Both the position numbers and the translations under genes were made by a program. A stretch of 64,000 bases of DNA from Cinnamomum chago (lineage: Eukaryota > Streptophyta > Magnoliopsida > Laurales > Lauraceae): contig CP142452.1 in the NCBI GenBank assembly GCA_038049695.1, positions 53,340,501 to 53,404,500 of the forward strand, written 5' to 3'. Shown here piece after piece: positions 34,633 through 46,600 of this stretch. The notes under the pieces were generated by a model. The model was given only the letters and a program-made list of their open reading frames with translations, had not been told where the DNA came from and did not search any database. Numbering within the stretch: position 1 is the stretch's first letter; each line of letters opens with the position of its first letter.

Positions 34633-37600
34633 TCAACCTGACTTCCTCCGGGATATTTTCAGCTTCTTTCCTCCATTCACTTTGTCATTTGTATTGTCCT
34701 TCAAAAGATGATCATAATCTTCCAGATTCGCAAAAGGTGAAGCCTTAGACTTTCCTCCTCTCTTGCGCTTTTTACTGTTTCCACCTAACAAGCTAAAATC
34801 ATCACCCCCATCACCATCCCAGCCACCAATACCACCGTTGCCGTCGTTGTCGTCATCGTCTTCGTCTCCATCACCGACACCAAAATCATCATTAGAAGAG
34901 TCCACATCACCATCACCATAACCATCACTTCCATTTCCAATCAAGTCATCATCGCCTTCATTGGCAACTTCATCAAGATCGTCATAATCATAATCGCCCT
35001 CCTTTTCCAAAGGCAGATGACTTGATCCCAACATGTCCTCAATTTCTTCATTGTCACTTTCATCACTGCCAGCCACGTCGAATAACTCTTCTGCAGCTTC
35101 ATCTTCTGCCCGTTTCTTCTTCTTCAGCTTCTTTGAAGAACTAGTTTTGTTCATGTAGAACTTGTGGAAGACAAGATCCTCTGGTGGGACATCTTCTTCG
35201 GCCAGCGATAATATATCCTCACCAATCAATTGATTGCCAACATCCAACTGCAAATCCAAAAGGCATAAAGGGCAAAAAGAATCCATATTACTTTGGTAAA
35301 AATAATTTTGCATGAAGGGACCATGCGGAAATATAACATCCAGGAAACCATGAGTGAGCAGTAACAAAATGAACTAAAATCTAGATTTGGAGAAAAGAAA
35401 CTGCAGTGAGCATTATGTTTTTTCAGTAAAAAGTTCCAAGAGTTAAAAATATCAATAAATTGGCTATTGTAACAATCAAATGACAAGTCAGGACCAACAA
35501 ACCATGAGGCAACTCATGGATGGGCCAAGGGTAAATTTTGCAGCTTTCCTGTTACAAACAATACTTTCTACAGCCTTTTTTCCTGGATTAAAAAGGGTTG
35601 CATTGTGATGCAGAGTTACTAAGATTGCTCCCTTTCCTCTTCTGTGATTGTGTTTTGACACAGATCAGTTTCCTTTGGTTCACAATGTTGTTCTCAACTT
35701 GAAAATCCCAAAGTATTTAGAAATCTACTTGAATGTTTTGGATCTTTCAAGGGCAGACCACACATGTATAGATCTGATTTGACCTTAATTGACCACACCA
35801 TGTGGTCAACATTAGATTATGTAATCATTCTCTATTGTTCTCTTCTTTAAAAGGATCAAACTCTCAACTTTATTTCTTTTATTATTGAACTTTTCAAGTT
35901 TTTAAAGTGCCACAACAGATCAAATGGTTATGAACTTCAGAATTCCAATTGGTGCAAATTTTTAGGTTACGGCTAACATTCAAGTAGTGATTCAAAAACA
36001 GGAGGGTCCGGCTTGATCACAAAAGTGCAGTAAGCTGCTTGTTCGGTTGATATTGTTTACTTGGTAAATGATGTATCAAAACCTACTATAAGTGAATATA
36101 CAGTTTAGGTAAGTATTTCAAACAGGTGACACTGTGCACACATAAAAATATAAATATCCATAATCAACCACGCCAATGGGGATCATGGCCAAGAGCCCTG
36201 TGGGGACCACTCCCAACAGATCATGATCAAGATTAAAAGTCACAGCCAGACAATGGGGCCGAAAAGTGGGCCCCACAAATGTCTCTCATAGGCAACATCA
36301 CCTTAGTGATTGCCACCAATATAGTATAGGAAGTATGGGCCCTCCTGCTCCTGTGTAGATGCCTCACATGGGAGACCATTAAAGACAACCCAGGGGATCA
36401 ACCTAGGGCTCCAAAAGTCATCGGCGAGGTGGGGCATCAAAAGATCCAGATGACGGCACATATATAAAACTTTAGTCCAATTGATGATCCAAACACTGAA
36501 TCTGTGGCCCTCAAGTTAAACCATTTTAGAGTGCATCATTAAAAAAAAAAAGAATAAATTCAATCAAACGCACACTTTGTGCCACAACGGGTGGGGCCCA
36601 CCTGAAGCTCATATGATCAATTGTACCCTCACTCACTACCATCCCCCGTGAATGTCGTCGATCCCATGGGCTTTACACCGGTCCGAATGGGTGTGAGACA
36701 TCCGCATAGGAGCAATGGCCCATAAGTATATATCTATACATATAAATCGATATGTATATAGATAGAGATTAAGAATCAAGATCAGGTGCATGAGTCAGAA
36801 ACTTGATCGTAGTTGCGACTTGCGACCCACATTATATTGTAATATGCAACATTAATTATATCATATTTTTATTGTCATTGGACGAAAACTGATTATGCTA
36901 TCCCTTTTTATTAAATCAAAACTGCTAAAAAAAAAAGAATGGTTGGTCCAGTAATTCTTGAAAAGAGTCAACATCAACCAAAGTTGGGCCCACCAATATA
37001 TTTATTATATTTAGTAGGTTTTACAAGATCAATCTGACCATGGGACAAAATTTGATTGGAAAATATCTTTCCTATTTATGCGAAACATGGTGCCCACCAA
37101 TTTTTTTGCGGCTTGTACTTTGGATTAATGAGGCGAGCCTTTCACGTCTTCCATCTTAGTTTGCAGGAAACACATATGACGCAGGACAGACCCGTGGTCT
37201 CCATGGGTTGACCACCTTTGGGCCTAGCCCACCTATCAATTATGTGTTTTTTTATTTTTTATTTAGATTTTTTATTATGTTTTAAGTCATGTAAGTGGAT
37301 CTGTGGATGTTTTAATCATGGCCATCGATGTGTTTGGATGGTATAGATTAGATCTAGGTTTAGTTTTCTCTTATATAAAGTATCGGCATTAGAGTTGATG
37401 AATGAAAAGAAAATAATAATTAAAGTTTGAATTTTGCTCTTTGCAATCTCTGCATCTCTTGGAACGGAATGGTGCTAAGCAATGGATGTGAAATCTGAAA
37501 AACTTATGGTGCAATCCCGACCTATCCACTGTGACTGCCATTTTTTTCTCATGCCCGCCCCACATCATTCTGTTATCCGCATCATTTGGTATCGAAGCTG

Positions 37601-40600
37601 AAGATCAATCCATCCCAGAATCGATAGTCAGCGTTCCCCTATCCCCGCCATACCATCACCATCGGAATTCCTCTCAGATCCTAAAACCCCAGATCTGAAC
37701 CTCCTCCCCGAATCGATCGTGAAAACCTACACTGCCAAGCTCCATCTCACCGTCATCGCCAACCTCCAAGTCGATCCCTCTCCAAAGCAATACCCATAAT
37801 AGTTAAACAGCTCAAGTGCCCAAAATCATCCAACTGAAGACCATATCACCATAAATCCCATTGCCGACTCCATCAACCAATGAAAGCCAGACCACAAAAA
37901 TCCAACCATTGATCCCTACTAAACTCAAATTTCCAGCCAACTCAGCCCCACCCAAAGTTTCTCAGGCTTCACGCCCATGGCTTTGAGCCATTCCCTTCCA
38001 GGAGAGATGCAGAGAATGCAAAGAGCACAACCCAATTTTTAATTCATCAAATCTAATGCCAAAGATGCATTACAATACTTTATAGAAGACAAAACTAAAC
38101 CTAGATCTAATCTAGGCCATCCAAACACATCAAAAGCCATGATTAAAACATCTACTTAAATAACTTAAAACATAATTAAAAATATAAATAAAATAAAAAC
38201 ATATAACTGAGGGTTGTGCGTTAGGTAGCCGACAGCTAGCACAATACTCAGTCAGATTTCTTTATGGATTTGAGACCTAATGAAATTTCGTGGGGGCGTC
38301 CCCTACTTACCGACGCACTGTATGGTCCGAGTACAGTGATAAGTGAGCAAGGACCGCTGCATCGGCGCCCGGGTGCAGTGCTAAATAGGCAAGGGTCCTC
38401 ACACTTGGGACGAGTGTGGGGGGTAAGGAAGCTAGTCCAAAATAGAAGGCTGAGATTAGGTACTTGGAACATTGAGAGCCTAACTGGGAAACTTATGAAA
38501 GTGGTGGATACAATGGAAAGGAGATGAATCGCAATTGCTTGCTTGCAAGAGACAAGGTGGGTGGGACAGAAAGCTAAAGAGATTGAAAGGACTGGGTATA
38601 AGTTATGATATACGGGACTTTATAGATCGAAGAATGGGGTCGGCATAGTGGTAAGCAAGGACTTAAAGGAAGATATAGTTAGTGTAAAGCGATGTGGAGA
38701 TAGGATTATTGTAATTAAGTTAGTGTTAGGAGAAGAGATAGTGAACGTAATTAGTGCTTATGCCCCCCAGGTGGGCTTAGGAGATAGACATAAGGAGAAG
38801 TTTTGGGAAGACTTGGAAGGAGTGTTACTAGAGATACCCCAAGGCGAGATGGTCTTCATAAGAGGAGATTTGAACGGTCATGTAGGACGTGACGTAGATG
38901 GATATATAGGAGTACACGGGGGGACATGGATACGGTAATAGAAATGAAAAAGGGAAGGATATTATGGAGTTTTCAGTGGCTTATGATCTCATGGTAACTA
39001 ACACCTTTTTTAGGAAGAGAGAGGAACATTTGGTGACTTATAAGAGTGGCTCCTCAAGGACACAGATTGACTTCTTCTTAACTAGGAAAAGAGACCGTTT
39101 AGCTTGAAAAGATTGCATGGTTATACCGAGGAGAGCTTGACTTCCCAGCATAAATTGTTGATAATAGATGTGCAGCTACAAAGGTGGACTAGAAAAAAGA
39201 AGCTGTATAGATGCTCAAGGACTAAATGGTGGAACTTGAGAGGTGATAAGCAACTAGCATTAAGGGAAAAAGTATTAGAGGAAGACGTGTGGGTTGTAAA
39301 TGAGAGTGCAAATAATATGTGGGATAAGGTAGCAGAGTGTGTTAGGAGGGTAGGGAAAAAAGTCTTAGGAGAATCCAAAGGGGGTGCTCCGACACAGAAA
39401 GAGGCATGGTGGTGGAGCGAGGCCGTCCAAGACAAAATAAGAGTTAAAAGAGAGTGCTTTAAAACTTGGCAAAAGGATCGAAATGAAGCAAACTTGGAGA
39501 GGTATAAAGAAGCAAAAAGAGAAACCAAAAAGGCAGTTAGTGAAGCAAAGGCAAAGGCTTTTGAGGAGCTATATAGGCGACTCGACACTAAAGAAGGCGA
39601 AAGAGAGATATTCAAGCTTGCCAAAGCCAGAGATAGGCGGACCAAGGACTTAAACCAAGTTAAATGCATTAAGGATGATGATGAAAAGGTATTAGTAAAG
39701 GATGAGGAGATAAAGGAGCGTTGGAAGAGCTACTTCTACAAGTAATATTTAACGATAGCAGTAGTAGTGACATACAATTGGGGCAACTTACCATTTCTAG
39801 GGAAGAATCGAATCATATGTTCTATAGGAGAATCAGTAGGGAAGAAGTTAAAGTATTGAAAAGGATGAAGAATGGGATAGCGGTTGGACCAGATGGTATC
39901 CCTATTGAGGTTTGGAGGTGCTTGGGGGAGGATGGCATAAGTTGGTTGACAAAGCTTTTTAATGTAGTGCTAAAGAGCAAGAAGATGCCTGATGCATGGA
40001 GGAAAAGTATTCTTATACCCATATACAAGAACAAAGGAGATATTTAGAACTGTGTGAACTATCGCGGGATTAAATTGATGAGCCATACAATGAAATTATG
40101 GGAGAGAGTTATTGAGAGAAGACTAAGAACAACAACAAACATTTCAGAGAATCAATTTTGTTTCATGCCTGGGAGATCAACCATGGAGGTTATCTTTCTC
40201 CTGAGAAGGTTAATGGAACAATATAGAGAAGGTCAGAGAGATTTACATATGGTGTTCATTGACTTAGAGAAGGCCTATGACCGAGTTCCTAGGGAGATTC
40301 TATGGAGTACTGGAAAAGAAAAGAGTGTCGCATATATTGAGGCGATAAAGGATATGTATAATAGAGCCGTGACATCTATAAGAACGACTGGCGGAGAGAC
40401 TAAAGAGTTTCCTATCACGATTGGTCTACACCAAGGCTCAACGTTAAGCCCGTACTTGTTTGCCCTAGTTATGGATGAGATTACAAGACATATTCAGGAT
40501 GAGGTGCCGTGGTGTATGATATTTGCAGATGACATTGTTTTAGTGGATGAGACGAGAGAAGGAGTGAATGCTAAGCTAGAATTGTGGAGGAAAACGTTAG

Positions 40601-43600
40601 AGACAAAAGGGTTTAGGCTAAGTCGATGCAAGACGGAATATATGGAATGCAAGTTTAGTCAAAGTAGGACACCTGGTAACTTAGAAGTAAGTTTGGGCAC
40701 ACAAAAGATTGTAAAGAAAGAAAACTTAAGATACCTTGGATCTATGGTGCAACATGATGGAGAGATTGATACTGATGTAAGTCACAAGATTCATACCGGG
40801 TGGACCAAATGGAGGAGTGCTTCGGGGGTCTTGTGTTATCGGAAAGTCCCCCTCAAGGTTAAAGGAAAGTATTATAAGGTGGCGGTACGTCCAACGTTGT
40901 TATATGGATCAGAGTGTTGGGCAGTAAAGCATAATCATGTTAAGAAGATGGAAGTTGCGGAGACGAGAATGCTAAGATGGATGTGCGGGATCACAAGGAG
41001 AGAGAGGATTAGGAATGAGGAGATTAGGGGCAGAATAGGAATAACACCGATTAAAGATAAAATGAGAGAAAATCGACTGAGATGGTTCGGCCATGTTAGA
41101 AGGCGCCCAACGGAGGCACCTGTCAAAATGTGTGAAAGCATAGAGATTGCCCGGAGTAGGAGAGGGAGAGGGAGGAGACCCAAGAGAAGTTGGAAAGAAA
41201 CTATTAAATATGACTTTGCCTACATGGATCTAACGGAGGACATGGCCCTAAACAAATTTGATTGGCGTCGTCAAATCCATATAGCCGACCCCACCTAGTG
41301 GGAAAATGCTTGGTTTGGTTTGGTTTAACTGATAGGTGGGCTAGGCCCAAAGGTGGGTCAACCCATGGGGACCATGGGTCTGTCCTGAATCAACTTTTGA
41401 AGAGAACTCAACCTCGAGTTCTGTAGATGTCCTCTAGGAACGAAAATCCAACATATGAACTTCTGATTTGCCGGTGGTTTCCCCATTTTCTTCACATGAC
41501 TTGGACATTGGAAATGATTTCTTTAAACTAGAAATAGATAGAATGGTTGGATGTTGCTGATGGACTGATCTTGCTTGGATGCTCGCTTGAATGATTGGAT
41601 GTAGAAGCTACATCATTAGATCATAATCATTCACTTTTCCTTGTGGATCTCCAAAAATAAAGTCAATATGGGGAATCTCAATAATTGGATCTGCTTGCAA
41701 ATACATTGGACCGATTGATTGGCTCATCCAACTCTGATTTCATTGACTCTTGTACCACCTTAGCCTATTCCTCTCGTACTTCTGACAAATCTGGATCGTG
41801 ACTGTTCACTTTGATCACCTTGTTTTTGTCAAATTTTTCTGGACTACAGTCAGCTTTAGACCTTGTTGCATCTGATGTTGTCCCTGAATCTTCCTTTTCT
41901 TGTCCTTGCCTTCCTGCATTTTCATTGTCATCACCTGTAGCAATGGTAGACGTTGCACTTCTTTGGTTCTTGAAGCACATATCTCTTTGATCTCTATTAC
42001 TTCTAACAATAGATGGTATGTCCGAATAAGCATTGGATTGTTGACTCCAAAGATTAGATTTTGCTACTGAAGCACCTGGTCAAAAATTAGAACCACAGAA
42101 GTTATCACCCCTAACAATTTGTGGTGTCAAATACCGCGCTAAATATTGCACTACTTGATAAGCTTGTTCTATAGTGTGCACTCCATGCTCTGTTTATTTG
42201 CTTATAAGCTCTGGACGAAAACCCACTGTAAATCTTGAAAAAGTAACCAGAGGATCTTGTTTTACATTGCAACACATTCTGTATTCTTCAAATTTATCAA
42301 TATAATTGGCGACATACATGTTTTTGCCCAATGGACATTTTTTTCCCATTAGAGTAGAAATTCAAACTATTCACCCTTTTGTCACAAGAAAATTAACTCA
42401 AATTTAAATGATCTGACCCATCTGTTGTGTGATCTCACTGATTAGAATATGATGGTGAAGACAGATAGTTGATCAAAGCTCCAATGACCTCGATATCAGC
42501 AAAAGTAATTTGGATTGTCCAATTTGCAGAAAGTGGGCCTTAACCTGGATGATGTTAGTGATGATGGTTGCTATCAAGAAAATCAGTGGATTATGGGCCC
42601 ACGTGCTGATATCTATTGAACTACTGCAACTTTTTTTATAACTATTGCTAGATGGGTCTTGGGCTGTACTCGACCCAAATCGACATGGACTGGCTTCTAT
42701 TGGGCTGGGCTCAGCTCGAGTTGAGCTCTTTTTTTTTTTTTCACTTGGGCTTCGTGTCCGGAAGAGAGAAAAGGGACCGAGGGTTCCTTCAACTCATTGC
42801 TGTTTTTCGAAGAGGTCTTCTCCTCGTTCCTATGCTTTAAGAAGATGGCAACGACGATGAAGTACGATGGCAGAGATGATCCTCGACGGTGATGAAGATG
42901 ACCGGCGCAGCCCCAGAACCTCGATCGAATTGTAGACCAATCTCAAGGATGAGATTGACTGAATCCAAAGGATTCCAACCCTAGGGCACAAGACAATCCA
43001 TAACACTTGAAGAGAAACAACTCACGATGATTTTATTAATTGAATAAGCACATTCCATTACAATAAGCTCTTCTGTATAAATAGAGTAATAGAGTCTTAA
43101 ATAAGGAAATATCTAATCCTAATCAACTTATAATTTAGAAAGCAATCTTTCTTAAGTAATACTACTAATATCTAATCCTAAACAACTTATAATTTGGGAA
43201 GCAACCATTATTAAGTATTACTACTAATTCTAGACAATTAGAAAATCATGTGGACCCCATCAAATGGTCCATTAGGGCCTGCGGGTCTTAGCCTTGTGTC
43301 GGGCTGCATCAACTCTCCCCGGCTTGAAAGAACTCGCCGCCTGATATCGCTCAAAAAGATCATGATACAATTGTTGAAAATCGGTTGCAGTGATGCACGT
43401 AGCATCGGAGAGAGGACGATTCTTCCAGAGGACATAGAACTTTTGAAAACCTCCTTGACGAGTGGAAACAATCTAATCATCAAGCACATCAACAATCTGA
43501 TCAACAGGTGGAAGATTCAAAGGTAGGGCCATAGTTTGCTCTTCAGTTTCTCCATCATTGTCATGACCACGGTAGAGCGTAAGATCCTCTACATTGAAAG

Positions 43601-46600
43601 TAGAACTAACACCTGAATCGGATGGTAGATCAAGCACATAAACATTGGAGCCAATCTTTTTGAGAATCTTGTATGGATCAGTATTTCGTGGATGTAACTT
43701 TTTACAAGCTCCTAGAGGTAGACATTCCGGACGGATACGGAGCATGACCATATCCCCTTCAGCAAATTCAATAAATCGACGATGCTTGTTAGCTTGCTAT
43801 TTATAAGTGGCATTACTGGCAGATATATGTCGGCGGACCTCATTGTGCACTTGTTGAATGTGGTGAAAGAAACTTTCCGCATCGACACTCATTCTTGCAT
43901 CTACAGGCAGTCGTGGGCGAAGTCCCGTTACAGCTTCAAACGGAGAAGTACTAGTAGACCGATTGACCAAGTTATTGTATGCAAACTCAGCCATAGGTAA
44001 TACTTGATCCCAAGTTGTGATGTGATCACGAACAAGGCATCGTAACAACTGTCCAAGAGTTCTGTTTACCACTTTTGTTTGGCCATCAGTTTGAGGGTGG
44101 TAAGCTGTAGAGAATTTGAGCTTGGTATTGGACAACATCCATAAAGTCTTCCAAAAATAACTCATGAACTTTGTGTCTCGATCAGAAACAATAGTCTTTG
44201 GAAGGCCATGTAGACGAACAACTTCTTTGAAAAAGAGCTTCGTAACCTTGTAGGCATCACTAGTGGAAGTACACGGAATAAAATGTCCCATCTTTGAGAA
44301 GTGATCAACGACAACAAAAATAGAATCAACTTTTCTTTGAGTCGTTGGCAAACCAAGCACAAAATCCATGCTAATGTCTTCCCATGGAGTATGAGGAACA
44401 GGTTAAGGCTGATAAAGTCTAGCGTTCTTCTTGTTACCTTTGGCTAGTTGACATGTCCTACACCATTCGCAAATGCATATAATAGTGGTCTTCATTCGGG
44501 GCCAATAATATCTGTCACTGACAAGAGCAAGAGTTTTGTAGCGTCCCAAATGCCCACTACATCCTCCCGAATGCAACTCTCGAACAACATATTCACGAAT
44601 GGATGTGGCAGGGAGGTAGAGTTGTGTACCTTTACACAAGAAATCATCATGAATACTATAATGAGGATGCTTACTAAGATCACCATTGCTGAGGTCAGCA
44701 TAGATAGAGCCAAAGTCTTGGCCATCCGCATAATCTAGCTTGAGTTGGTCAAAACCTGGTACACTAATAGACATGGTTGTCAACAAATGCTTTCATCGAC
44801 TAAGTGCATCAGCTATCAAGTTATCTTTTCCTGTCGTGTGGCGAATGCTGAAACTAAACTCCTGTATATATGCACTCCACTTAGCACGGTTGGCACTGAT
44901 CTTCTGCAGTGAATGTAAATGTCGCAAAGCATCATTATCGGAATAAAGAACAAACTCGTTCCTAATCAAGTAATGTCTCCAATGTCGAAGTGATTGTACG
45001 ACGACATAGAATTCTAAATCATAAGAAGAATACTTTTTCTTGGCATCGGAAAGTTTCTCGCTGAAAAATGCAATTGGGTGTCTCGAGTAAGAACACCTCC
45101 AATGCTGACATTTGAAGCATCACAGGCAATTTCAAAGACCTTGTCAAAATTTGGAATTTGTAACACTGGTGCCTCTGTGATTGTACACTTTATTTCCTCA
45201 AAGGCTCTGGTGGCAGAAATAGTCCACCTAAATTCACCTTTCTTCATGCATTCAGTGATAAGAGCCATGATACTGCTGAAGTTTCAAATGAATTTCTTAA
45301 AAAGGTTTTCAAGACCGTGAGTGCAGTAGGAATGGGCCAATCAAGAATTGCTTTGACCTAAATTCACCAACTTCTTACTTTGCAATTCAATTAAGTGCGG
45401 TTTCTATAGTGTGTAGACGATCCATTACTTCGTCCATATCTTGGCCCAGTTTAAATAATTGTTCATCACGTTCCTTGTCTGTGAGCCAATGACGGAGGTC
45501 GTAATCTCTTCTAGACATGGCTGCAAAAGAATTTTTTTTTATTTTTTTTTCGAGTGGACTGGATCGGGTCTGGACTCAAATCGGGCCCAGTGTAGTGCGG
45601 CCAAGACAACATGGTGTGAAGCCTTGTCTTCTCCTCGGGCTCTGTGGGCAGAGAAAATAAGAGGGGGAGGCTTCAACTTACCTTCAACTTGAAGAAAAAG
45701 AGGAAGAGGACGGGCTTGTTTGGATGATGCACGCAAATGGTGACGATGGCGGTGGAGCTTGAAGGATGGCTAAGGGCTAGATGTACTGTGATGAAGATGG
45801 AGTTGTAGTGGATGTGCAGATCAAAGGTGCTGCTGTGTGCTCGTTGTCGGCGCAAGGTATGCTATGTTTATTTTTTATTCGCTCTCGCTCTTTTGGGGGA
45901 TTTAAAGGGGGAGGGGTTTTCAGTTTTAAGGGATTGTAGTGGGAATAAATTGGCTGCAATTCGGTTGGGAGATAGGGTTCATTTATGTTGGTGACTGGGT
46001 TTGGGGAACACCCACCATGAACACGATGATGGGGCTGGGTTGGCGCTCAGGTCACTTTCTGTTATGAGATTTGGGGTAGAGGTTCGGTTGGAGTGTGAGA
46101 TATAGGTTTTGGGATTCGATGGGGATGGACAGAATTACTATGCATTTATGGATAGGGTTTTTGGATCGAAGTGGGTTTTGGGCGAATGGGTGATTGGGTT
46201 CCGGTGGGGCTAAGTTGGCTGGAAATTTGGGTTTAGCAGGGATAAATGGATGGATTTTTGTGGTCAGCTTTCATGGGTTGATGGAGTCGGCAATGGGATT
46301 TATGGTGATATGGTCTCTAGTTGGATGATTTTGGGCATTTGGGCTGTTCAGCTAATATGGGTATGGCTTTGGAAAAGGAACAGCTTGGAGGTTGGGGATG
46401 ACGGTGAGATGCATCTTGGCATTGTAGGTTTTCAAGATCGATTCGGGGAGGAGGCTCAGATCTGGTGTTTCAGGATCTTAGAGGGATTCTAATGGAGATG
46501 GCAGGGTTGGGAACATCGACTATCGAATCTGGGATGGATCGATCTTCGGCTCTGATACCAAATGATGTGGATGACAGAACGAAGCGGGGTGGGCATGAGA

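Noticed and set aside
39121..39669. 182-codon minus-strand ORF
   Set aside because: It is the antisense shadow of the Lys/Glu-rich linker of the RTE LINE on the + strand.
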